Shown: piece after piece, positions 1-10,464 of the stretch | Layout of the letters: the number at the start of each line of letters is the position of its first letter | Position numbering within the stretch: position 1 is the stretch's first letter | Translations under genes and position numbers: made by a program | The notes under the pieces: model-generated | The model's database searches: none | What the model saw: the letters and a program-made list of their open reading frames with translations, nothing else | Told to the model about the DNA's origin: nothing | Source: Clavulina sp. PMI_390 | Taxonomy: Eukaryota > Basidiomycota > Agaricomycetes > Cantharellales > Hydnaceae | Direction of reading: 5' to 3' | DNA length: 64,000 nt | Assembly (NCBI GenBank): GCA_015039315.1 | Contig: WIDE01000084.1 | Location: 82,938-146,937 of the forward strand

Positions 1-2733
1 CCCCTGATGTTCTATCAGTACGTCTCGACGAATGACGCTCTGAGAGAAGCGTCGGTTGCTGCTGAAGTCCGCTTGAACGAGTTTGGCATTGAGAGTGGAA
101 TGCGTATTGATGTGTTCAAGGCTATCAAGGCTGCCAAGGAGAACATCGACAAGTCCGGAAAGAAGCTCACCGCTGAGGAGGAGCGCCTTGTTACCAAGAT
201 GGTTCTGGATGGCACTCGTAATGGTCTGGACTTGCCTGAAGCAACGCGAGACGAGGTCAAGCAGGTGTGTTGTGTCGGGACAATCTTTCGTTCCGTTCGT
301 CAGTGTTATTAAATGGCCATCTCTCGTTACAACAGCTCAAGAAAGACCTCTCCAACACATGCACCGAATTCTCTGTTAGTTCAATCTTGCGCGCCACATT
401 GGCTCCCTCAGCACACCTCTTTGCTCAATGCCCATATCCCCTCGCATAGAAAAACTTCAATGAAGAGAAAGGCACTATCACATTTACTGAGGAGTGAGCA
501 AATTCCACCTCAGAATATCTGATCATCTAACAAAGATTACATTATCAGAGAACTGGTGGGCGTCCCAGCCGATGTTGTAAAAGGATTCGCAGAGAAGCCT
601 GCGGAGGATGGCAAGGGGAACGTTCGCGTCGTCACATTCAAAACTCCGGATATTGTGCCCATCGTAAGTATAACGATGCTCGGCGCTTTTAGTTTCTCAC
701 CTTTGCGCCAGTACTAACAGTTGCGTAATAGTACAAACATGCTCGCAACCCAGAAACCCGAAGAAAAACGCTCCAAGCTGCCGAAAGCAAGCTAGCCATC
801 AACGTCCCTCTGTTTGAGAAGGCTCTACAGCTCCGTCGCCGCCTTGCCAAGCTCCAGCAATACGAGAACTGGGCTGACTACATCGAGGAAGTTAAAATGA
901 TCAAGACGGGTCGCGCAGTAGTCGATGTACGCTAAGCATCAGTACTACCATCGAGCGCCCCTCAAACTGACAGCATCAATCTGTCTTAGTTCCTTGCTGA
1001 TCTCCGACAGAAGCTGACTCCCCTTGGCGTCCGAGAGCGAGATGAGTTACTCAAGCTCAAGGCGGCCGAGCACGAGAAATACGGGTACCCGCCCAGCAAT
1101 GAATTCTTCATCTGGTGACTAAAATCTCTTAGCCCGTGCAGGTTCATCTTCACGTTTGGAGGCTTACTCGTCTATCTAGGGACTACCGATACTACGACAA
1201 CGCCTACGTGGAGAAGAACCTGGATCTCGATGACAATGCCATCAAGGAGTACTTCCCAGTCGATGTCGTTGTTCCAGCTGTGCTTGACATCTACCAGGAG
1301 CTCCTTGGTGTCAAGTTCCGTGATGTGACGAACTCCACGAGCATCTGGCACCCCGGTATGTGCACCAGTTTTCACTATCATGCCCTTCGTTTTGACAGCG
1401 GTACTCCTATATAACAGAGGTTCGCCACTTTGAGGTTTGGGAAGCTGGTGCCACGACAGAAAAGGAATTCATCGGCGATGTCTATCTTGACCTCTACCCT
1501 CGGGGTGAGACATACATCTTTTCGCCAATAGAAATCCTGCTGACCTATTCCTTGCAGAGAACAAGTACAGCCATGCTGCCGTCTGGGGCCTGATTCCAAG
1601 CTACATCAAAGAAGACGGTGCCATCCAGTATCCTCTAGCTGCAATGGTGGCAAATCTCGCCAAACCAACCCCTGACCGACCTGCCCTCCTCCGGTACGAT
1701 TTTGAGACATTGTTGCGTACCAACATAGCATTTGCTCATTCCTTCTACCGCTAGACACGATGACGCGGTTACCTTCATGCACGAGATGGGTCATGTCTTC
1801 CATGGTATGCTATCGCGAGTGAAGTTCAGCCGATTCCACGGCACTTCGTAAGTCTATTTTGGCCATAGCCTGATCATTTTATACTGATATCGACTGCAAG
1901 CGTTGCGCGCGACTTCGTCGAGGCGCCTTCCCAAATGCTCGAGAATTGGTGCTGGGAGCCAGAAGTCCTCAAGAGGATCACCTCGCACTACAAGACCCAG
2001 GAAAAGATGAGCGATGAGCTCATCGCTAAGCTCATCAAGAGCCGATATGTAAACATTGCGCTCTTCTCGTTGAGGCAGTTGTTCTTCGGGACATTCGATA
2101 TCAAGGTGCATACGGATACGACCATTGGTAAGCTTTCCTCGCTTCTGGATGATGTCAGGGCCCTAAAATAGGATCTATGCAGGTGCAGAGAATGTCGACT
2201 ACTCAAAGATGTGGTGCGACCTCCGAGAGGAAGTATCACTCGTCAAGACTGGGGAGCAGATTACTCCCGGTCAAGGTAGCTTCGGTCACATCATGGGCGG
2301 CTATGACGCAGGGTACTACGGGTACCTCTATTCCCAGGTAAGAACACCTCCATTTGGATGTGGAATCCGTTCGCCTGTTGACTTTGACTGACACTCGCTG
2401 GTGGTAGGTGTTCTCGGCCGACATGTATGCCACGGTCTTTGAGAAGGATCCCATGAGCCCAGCCTCAGGTATGTCATGAGGTGCGAAACTAAACATGACG
2501 GCTATTGATATTTCGGTCCGGCTTTCAGGGAAAAAGTATCGCCAGAACATTCTACTACCTGGTGGCAGCCGTGACGAGATGGACTCCCTGAAGGTATGCC
2601 AACTCTTAACCTTCCCCTTCTAGTTTGTAGGCTCACAATATATCTTTCGCAGGCCTTCCTCGGACGTGCTCCGAACGCAGAGGCGTTCTTGAAATCAATT
2701 CTGGGAACCTCAGAAGTGAAATCATCTTTGTGA
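1..2733 (+). CDS. M3 family metallo-oligopeptidase (thimet oligopeptidase/saccharolysin type), 5' truncated by window edge
   Basis: Zinc endopeptidase that cleaves short peptides in the cytosol or mitochondria; the family includes yeast Prd1 and human thimet oligopeptidase. The reading frame is already open at base 1, so the N-terminus lies outside the window. About a dozen short introns break the gene. The diagnostic zinc motif HEMGHVFHG is read around 1780-1803, preceded by VTFM, and the third-ligand region FVEAPSQMLENW lies at about 1916-1950. The family signature continues in GHIMGGYDAGYYGYLYSQVF (about 2286-2415), which lines the substrate groove. The last exon ends in SEVKSSL with TGA at 2731-2733. 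All catalytic elements look intact. The next gene on the same strand, SEC13, appears to start 240 bp downstream. Family assignment is secure; choosing between the cytosolic and mitochondrial member would need the missing 5' end. Confidence 0.93.
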
Positions 2734-2972
2734 TGCTGCTGTTGGCTCAGCACTCGCCCTCAAAAAATTTAATGCAATGTCCTTCGTATTCATACGCTTG
2801 TTTTAAAGAAATTCTACGCCAAAACCAATTTCTTTTTGCTGCAAACGATTCATCGAAGGAAATGTGTCCGCTGGGAGTGGTCCTCACGTTTGAATGGGTG
2901 GCTATGAAGGGGCGCGTGTAAGCGCCCAGCGTCTCGCGTCACCCTTTGGACGTGTCACCGCGAATCTCCACA

Positions 2973-4366
2973 ATGGTCTGAATCCTCGATGTACTTCTTT
3001 CGACGCGTCTGCCTAACTTTAGACTCTTGACGCCATGTAGTCCACGACCACGGCTCCAGATTCCACCCCCGTTGAGACCGGCCATGAAGACATGATCGTG
3101 CGTCGTGAATAGTTTGGGATTGGCGGGCATGTTGAATTATGCCTAATTCTTTGAATGATTCTAGCATGATGCCCAACTTGACTACTATGGGAAACGGCTA
3201 GCAACCTGTTCCTCAGATCGTACTATCAAAATCTTTGATGTTGTAGATGGAGAGCCCCAGAAGCACACTGGTGGCCAGACACTGACGGGGTACGTGTCCC
3301 CATATTCTTAGAAGTCATACCATACTTACATCTTCCGGTTCTATACCGAATAGACATAGCGGTCCAGTGTGGCAAGTAGCTTGGGCACACCCCAAGTTTG
3401 GCCACATTCTTGCATCATGCTCCTACGACGGCCGCGTGATCGTATGGAAGGAACAAACTTCCCAACAAGCCTCTGCACCTTCGAGCTGGACTCGCATAAA
3501 GGAGCATTCAGTACACACTGCCTCGGGTTAGTGAACGCAATCATCAACATCTGACGAACCCGATCACTCACATCCGCGCCTTGCCTCGTCATCTACAGTC
3601 AACTCCATCTCGTGGGCTCCTCATGAGCTTGGTGCCATACTTGCTTGCGCTTCCTCTGATGGGAAGCTTTCCGTTCTTGTTTTCAAAAGTGAGTGATCCA
3701 CTCACGAAGTTACTGCATGGATATATTAAATCTCACGTCCTTTCCTTCCTTAGATGACGGTACTTGGGATGCTCCCAGCTTCGATGGCCACGCTATTGGG
3801 TGCAACGCCGTCTCATGGGCACCAGCCGTTCTCCCCGGCTCCCTCATCACCCCCCAACAACCCACTCCCCAAGGCGTGAAGCGGTTCGCAAGCGCAGGCT
3901 GTGACAACTTGGTGAAGATCTGGGGCTTCCGCGAGGATACCCAGAAATGGGCGGTTGAGGAGGTCCTGGAGGGGCACACTGACTGGGTTAGGGACGTTGC
4001 CTGGGCACCAAATATCGGCTTGCCCAGGAGCTACATTGCCACTGCTTCCCAGGTGAGATTTCCCACTCATCATTAATGGTAGCGTTGAGCCATATTCTGA
4101 TGGTACAAATGAACTTATCTTCATAGGACAAGACGGTGTTGATCTGGACTAAGGACTCTCCTCAGGGAACCTGGACTAAGACAGCCCTCGACCCCAGTGC
4201 ATCAGGGACCGGAGGGACGGCTGGCAAGTTCCCCGATACTGTTTGGCGCGTCTCATGGAGCTTGGCTGGGAACATCCTTGCCGTTAGCTGCGGTGACGGG
4301 AAGGTCACATTGTGGAAGGAGAACTTGAAGGGGAAGTGGGAGTGTGTCAGTGAGATGTTACAATGA
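2973..4366 (+). CDS. SEC13: SEC13, WD40 protein of the COPII coat and nuclear pore
   Basis: Seven-blade-type WD40 protein that pairs with Sec31 in the COPII outer coat and with Nup145C/Nup96 in the Y-complex. The conserved N-terminal stretch [19 protein letters not shown] is recovered by joining 3041-3097 to an exon starting at 3165. It is followed by [38 protein letters not shown], the CDNLVKIW blade and the C-terminal [19 protein letters not shown] at 3038-3040 is in frame just upstream, so I infer a first exon consisting only of ATG (2973-2975) followed by an intron 2976-3040 with a CTAAC branch site; the N-terminus would then read [15 protein letters not shown]. The gene has at least five introns. 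It converges on the Grn1-type GTPase, whose stop is 138 bp away. The identity is very strong; the start is inferred. Confidence 0.92.
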
Positions 4367-4504
4367 GTAATAGAATCTGTACGCTATAGTTGACCGTATA
4401 TATCATTCGCCTCTGGGGACTGTAATTTCTTTTGCGAGGGCGAGATGAGCTCAAAGATCTATTGCGATGATCATACATGTGCACGGTATATCGGAACCTC
4501 CTGA

Positions 4505-6824
4505 TCATAATTCTTCGTCCTCGTCTTCGTCTGGAAGTGGGACGTTAGCTTCTGCGAGCAAAGCGAACGCTCCACCAGTGGTCTTTATGCCCCCACTCCG
4601 TACACTCTCCATCGCGGCCTCAAACTTCATCTCCTCGTCATCTAGCATCATCTCTCCTCCAGCCCCAGATTCATCTCTTCGCTTCTTAAGCCTGGCACCT
4701 TCCCTCTGGCGCTTTCTTGATAGCGGGTTTGAGATCGCCATCGTCTGCACCTCCATCGCGTCCATAACTAGCGGCGCATTGGGGTTGTATCGAGTCCGCT
4801 TCGGCTTGGGCTGCTTCACCCGACGACCATCTGATCCTGGCTCGAACGACGAACCGGCATATCCCCCCTGGGTCGTAGCTATTGATGGTGTAGGAGAATG
4901 GGCACGCTTTCGCGAAGTAGGCGAGACGGTGATGTCTTCCTCGATTGGATCAGGAATGAAGCCATCGTCTGCGTCCGCATCGATACCTTCCATGGGTGCT
5001 TCTTCTTCCTCTTCTGGAACGGCGGACATGGTCACCTCAGACTCTTCGTCCTCCATGATGGCTCGGTCTGTTAGTGAGAAAAGCCCCTCAAGATCAAAGG
5101 GCTGGCTGAACTTGGTCACATACTGGGCGGCACCGACGTCTGCGGCGCTCTTCATGACCGAACCGGGATCCATAGCAGAGCCGTCTGCAGTGGATAGTTC
5201 GGCAGCAGCGGCGACGTGCTCGGGAATTTTAGGGATGGAAGGGACGGAGGAGGTGTGTACTTTGGGGGGAACGGTGTGATAAGGAATGGTACCAGAGTTC
5301 CAGTCGTTTAGTATGGAACGAGCTGCTGCGAGATGATCTGGAGCACCTCCCTATATCGAGATTCATTCACAGAAATCAGCACAAATTGTGGCGATCTGGT
5401 CAGAGAGCGTGCTCACTTTGCCCAACCGTCCTCGACTCAAGGCCACCATTGTTAAGAATTCTGCTGCGTTGGAGTATGCAGGCACATTGTACAGCTGCTG
5501 AAGAGTCTCTGGGGATACTCGAGAAACAATTGCCTCGACTACACGCACCATCAGCACGGTCGCTCGCAATAGAAATCAGGCAATACCCACTAGCTCCCAC
5601 AGGGTCCTCGAGAGCCTCCGCCCCGAGCATACTAAGGCTCCCCACACCATCGTTTTCGTCATCGCTGAGGAAGTCGCCCCAGACGATACCAGGCATATCG
5701 AGGATCTTGAGTCCCTTCTCAAGGCCCACTTCCTTGATTGCCCGAGTTTCTCCAGGCTTCGCTCCAACCGTCACTGCATCCTTTCCGTCCCCTCTTAATC
5801 TACTAAGAGCGTTAATGAGGGATGATTTTCCGACATTGGGAGGGCCGACGACGCCGATAGTGAGTGTTGTGTGCGCACGACGGTAGGACTTAAGGAGAGT
5901 AAGGAGATGGTGTGCACTCTGTGTTTTGGAGGCGTCTGAAGACGCAGACGATTTAGAGCGCTGCGCATGACGATGGGACCCGGGCGATGATTTGAGGGGT
6001 ACGGTGGGGAAGTCATGTCGGAGGTATCGTAGCCATGCAAGGACATTGTCTTTGGGAACGAGGTCTATAGAATATCAATGATTAACCAGATATCACACGA
6101 TGAAAAATTAGGAAAAAAGGAGGACAAACCAGTCTTGTTTAGGGCAAGAATCATCATCTTGTTTCCTGCTGCTCGTTTGACTTCATCCTCCACGAGGCGG
6201 CTTCGGCATCCCATGGGATCTCGAGCATCGAGCACCTGCACATGGGAATAATCACGATCGGCTTCCAAAGCACTCCATGTTTGACAAGGGTGATTTCGTA
6301 CCTGAATGATAACATCGGAAAGATCCAGGACTTTCTTGAATTGATGAGCGTGGGCAGCAACGGTGTTGTCGCGTGCAATCCTTGAGGAGGGGCCTTCCTG
6401 CAGGTCATCATCAGTCGGGGCAGCTGCAGAGTATGCGAGAGAGGAGATCGTCGCAGAAGGTGGTGGAGGGGGTTGCATCAAAGAATCGCCATCGTTCCTC
6501 GAGGCATTGGCGTGGTGGGCAAATTTTGGATCATGCTATGGACCAAAAAGTTTCGGAAAGACGACATTAGCGCAGGATCGGACTACACTTACATTTCTGA
6601 CTCGCTTTTTTAAAGCGATGAGTTTGGGTACGCCAGGATCTTTCCTGAGCCCTACAGCGTCCAGGCTGCCCAGTCAGTTTTTGCGGCCCTGAAGCACTCG
6701 CACATAAAAAGACGAACTGTTCAACGCCCCGCCTCTGCTGGCCTCTAGCGCTTGCTTTGCTCGAGCTAGGAGATAACTTCAGTTAACTTTGTGCTCGATC
6801 TGAATTTTCTCGATTATGTACCAT
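4505..6824 (-). CDS. Circularly permuted nucleolar GTPase, Grn1/GNL3L (nucleostemin) family
   Basis: Nucleolar GTPase needed for 60S ribosomal subunit assembly and export. Reading the minus strand, the GTPase motifs occur in permuted order: G4 NKTDL (split by an intron near 6130), then G1 GPPNVGKSSLINAL (about 5810-5850), then G3 DMPG (about 5693-5704). The VLDARDPMGCR signature precedes G4 and is rebuilt across an intron near 6240-6300. Upstream, KDPGVPKL (about 6640) matches the conserved end of the basic Grn1 N-terminal region. The C-terminus is long, acidic and basic by turns, ending DEDEDEEL at 4505. The N-terminal exon is uncertain: an in-frame TGA lies just before KDPG. My best model starts at ATG 6824-6822, with an intron right after the ATG and a second intron just before KDPG. 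That would leave only 81 bp to the divergent small-membrane-protein gene. Confidence 0.85.
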
Positions 6825-6905
6825 TTTTGGCCATCAGATTCTCAGAAGGAGCACAGCCACTGAGATTGACAGTGACAAACAAACTTCAACTCCTGAAAGA
6901 GCATC

Positions 6906-7741
6906 ATGGCCGTCGAAGAGTATGGGACAACCTGGTGAGTGTGATCAAGTGATAAGAGCAGTGTTCGGATGTCTGAGGAGTGTCTGCAGGACCTCGTATC
7001 TACAACTTGTCGTTGTGAGTGTGGCATTTGAGAGTGAGACGTGTCTTGAGCGCTAACTTGCCATTCAGGTGATTGCAGTCGTTTGCGGCTTTATGGGTTA
7101 GTGGCTACAGCGTATGGACCTCGAGCACTGTCATTAAGATTTCGTTTCTATCAGTTGCGACGTTGTACATTGTGAAAGCCATATCCGACACTATCCAGTA
7201 CGTCACTCGCAGCACCTAGCACGCGTTTGCTGTCTGACGTTTGCGTATTTCTAGGAACACAAAAGAAAAGTATGAACTGCCGTCCCTATTCGCTATCTAT
7301 AAACTCTCATCGCATTTTCTGGCGACCACAGCCTCAAGGCCAAGGGGTACACTATCACTGACAATGGTGTCGGTGAGTCACTCCAGCTGCGCATATTCTT
7401 CGAAGCATACAACCTCATATGCTTTACTTTCTCGTCGCAGCTATCAAGACCAACAAACGGCTGGACCGTGAGGACTACATTGATGCTACCCAAAGGTTAG
7501 TAGTGACCAAACTATACTATCGCCGTCGCACCTTGGTTGACCGACCGCGCATCACTCGTTCATCAGGGGATTCATCAAGACCATGGGTGCTTCTTCCTTT
7601 GTGAATGCTGCTGCCGAACAGAAAAAGGCCAAGGAGGCTGCACGACAGCAGGAGAAAGAGGCTGAAAAGGCAGCGAAAGCGCAGCAGGGCAAGAGTGGAG
7701 TGAGCTGGAGGGGCAAACTCTCGAGAAAGACATCGGATTAG
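6906..7741 (+). CDS. Small single-pass membrane protein of unknown function, eight exons
   Basis: I do not recognise the family. The eight-exon model, 6906-6934, 6990-7014, 7069-7096, 7155-7197, 7255-7269, 7332-7372, 7441-7495 and 7567-7741, sums to 411 nt (136 aa plus stop) and keeps one frame with GT...AG at every junction. A hydrophobic segment, roughly residues 14-35 (LQLVVVIAVVCGFMVATLYIV), predicts one membrane span near the N-terminus. The following segment contains KAKGYTITDNGVAIKTNKRL and DREDYIDATQRGFIK, which look conserved-domain-like. The tail is a charged Ala/Lys/Glu/Gln helix ending WRGKLSRKTSD. The topology would be a short N-terminus, one span and a long soluble helical tail. 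The coherent splicing and amphipathic tail argue for a real gene. It is divergent from the Grn1-type GTPase. Confidence 0.75.
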
Positions 7742-10432
7742 TGGATGCACCGAGTGAAGTGATGCTCTCTTCGTGGTAGCTGTGTGCTCTGCTTATTTGT
7801 ATCTGTGCTTGTTTTTCATCGTATTATTCTGCCCATTCTGCTAGACTCAAAATGGACAATCGATGGTATCTATTCGAGTCGTCTCACCGGCTAGGTCCTG
7901 GTAGATAATGCTTGTGCTCAATCAGAACATTTCATCAACTTGCAAGAGATCTCTCCCTTATAAGCTGTGACGCTGGCGAAAGGAGGGAAGCCATCATCTG
8001 CCAACATAAGCTAAGGTCATGCGTAGCTGGACTGGAGCTTCAGATGGAGGGAAGGATCCTGCCGCACAGATCCCTTCAGTCACCTGCTCGAGTAAGATGC
8101 TGTTCGGCCTGGCCCCACTGAAAGATTGCGCAATCAAGCGTTCGTCGCTCCCCTCGTCGAGGATGGAGCCTCGAGCTCCTCGGTGAAGCTCACTCCTTCG
8201 CGTTCCTTACAATAAGGAGAATCGTACCAGTCTTCGGAATCGAGCGTCGCCCCACGATTCGATCGCTAGGCTCGATCCCAGTGAGCATTTCCCCACCACC
8301 TTGCCCCTCACGAGTGAGAGTTCCTGATGAGACCATCCCGCGCCAGGATTTCGCAACACCTTCGCTGATAAGAGATATGGAATGGGGCCGCTCGCATACG
8401 GAATGCGATGTCGTAAAGCACAGGAGCTAGTCAGTCGCTGAGTGTGTGCTGATGGCTTTATGGAACGACTCCAGTAGAGTGATGTTTGCGGCCCGGGGAG
8501 GAGGCCTTTCAGCCAGTATAATGACAGCGACAAGATCAGGCCGTTCCGATCGAATTCGTTTTAAGCTTTCCAAGGGAGCGAGCGCGGTTCGTAAAGGGAT
8601 GAAATGCTCGTCTGCTGATCGATTGCGTGCCCACTGGTCGGCTCAAGCCACGAGGTTGATAGGTTTATGAGATGTTTTCTGACGCCGCTGGCGCGATTGC
8701 CAAACAATCTCGAGAACTTCCCAGAAGCCCCATGGAATGCCTTCAGGAGAGCAATCTACACCACTCGCATCGAAGCGAACAAAAATACGGAATTGAGAGA
8801 TGAAGGCACCATGTAACCCATGGTGCCGACTTGATGCTGAGACCGGCACAACAAAGTGACAGGTCCTGAGGCGAGCAATCACGCTTGGCGAATGGAGTAC
8901 ACGCGCCCTGGTACGAGAAATGAGCAACAATTCCGAATTATCATTATATGGACCACAGTGCTTTTCGTGCCGCCACAGAGGTCTCGATCGGGCTCGAGAA
9001 TATACATGACTCAGATAGGGGGGAAAGCCACAGGCACAAATGCGCTCAGAATCGGCTTCAGCGGCCTGATTCTGACAGGAAGTAGCTCAACAAAGGAGCG
9101 TGGAATAGTCATACCCGACAGATACGCAACCTGGGGAAGGTCGGCGCACCGGCGCGGATTCCTGCATTAAAAGCAGCAATAATTGTGATAATTGAGGCTC
9201 GACCGAAGACGAAGGCAGCTGGGAAGGGACCGAGCCTCGAAGAAGAAGCCCCCCCAATGAGCATCGAGAATTCTGTTGAAGAGGGAAACCCTCGTCCCAG
9301 CCACAGTCCGCGTGCCTTGTCACTCCAGAGTTCGCTCCCAGGCTCTGGGAGTGGGAATCCTTGCTCGCGCAATCCGTCAGGCATCTGTGCTGCTACGATG
9401 TGATACAAGAATCTGGATCCGAGTTGGCGATGAAAAAGGCACTCTATCACCTGGATGTTGTCTGCGTCATCCGGCCAAGGGAAGGCGTCATTGCTACATT
9501 ATATGAACTCATAGTAGCCGTAGATGCCGACAAGCCTCAGATAACGATCGACACAGGGTCCAGCATAATTTATCCCAAATGGCACTGGCCTTTTTTGTTA
9601 GGTAGTTTAATATGTACGCGGGCGTCGGGACGAGTCGCTGATTCGGAGGGAGTGGGGGAAGCACGACGGCGAATTCATTCACGAGGATATGGCTCAGAGA
9701 AGGCGCCCTCGACGGATTTTCATATTTAGAGCAGCCAGGTACAATCCAAAAAAGGGACGAGCATATATCAAGCCTTCTGAGGTACCAGAGTATATGGAGA
9801 ATGGGGGAGCGAGAGGCGTTGGTGGAGGTCGGCTAGAAATGGTACCACAATGACGGCAGAAGGTGCCGAATCGAACAAACGAGGTGCTAGAAGATGACCA
9901 TTACTATATTTGAAACAGGGCGTCCAAGTTTAGCGGCGCGTGCAAGCCCGCTCTCTTCTGGTCATCCATTATCAAGTGAGTGTGAGACCAGAGTGATTTG
10001 TTTGTACAGAAACGTGAGTAAACAACGGCTGCAAATAATGCGCCAACTACCACTTTGCTAGCCCCAGACATCAACCAAGCAGCAGGATAAAGAATCGAAC
10101 GACTATATCATCAAATAGCGTACAGTCGGGTACTTGTGCAGTGACCGCTTTGTTGGTGTTTCGATTGAATTCAATTGTGATGTCGTCAACGATGCCAATG
10201 CCGGGATGGCGTGCTTGTCGCGTCGAATCGCGCCTCGTTATTTGCCCCCCTGGGTGGATTCAATTTTTACCTCTTAAGGGTGCTAGGGATGGGAATCAGG
10301 ATCCATCTCATTCATCTCCACCGGGCGCGAACGCTCAGTGCTGTGGGCTTTTTCCAATTTTCATTTCTCGCCTGCTCCCTGCCAGATCTCCCGAGGAACT
10401 ACACAGTCCCAGTTCTAAATTGTCTCCAGGGC
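7742..10432. other. Gene-poor intergenic stretch, no supported gene
   Basis: About 2.7 kb with many short overlapping open frames but none with convincing composition, splice structure or family motifs. One frame at 9361-9729 contains ITIDTGSS, resembling the active-site turn of aspartic proteases, but neither the flanking flap nor the second DTG is visible. The region could be decayed repeat or transposon sequence. I could not identify terminal repeats or target-site duplications. Confidence 0.5.
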
Positions 10433-10439
10433 TATAAAG
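10433..10439 (+). promoter_or_regulatory. TATA box of the sulfate permease gene
   Basis: TATAAAG lies 26 nt upstream of the first in-frame ATG (10465) and 53 nt upstream of the second (10492). With usual TATA-to-start spacing, transcription would begin at about 10463-10473, close to or inside the first ATG, which makes the second ATG a serious alternative start. Confidence 0.55.
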
Positions 10440-10464
10440 CACCAGCACTTTGGACCAGGGAAAG

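Noticed and set aside
4467..5279. 270-aa plus-strand open frame
   Set aside because: Antisense shadow of the last exon of the Grn1-type GTPase; Ser-rich composition mirrors Asp/Glu codons on the true strand.
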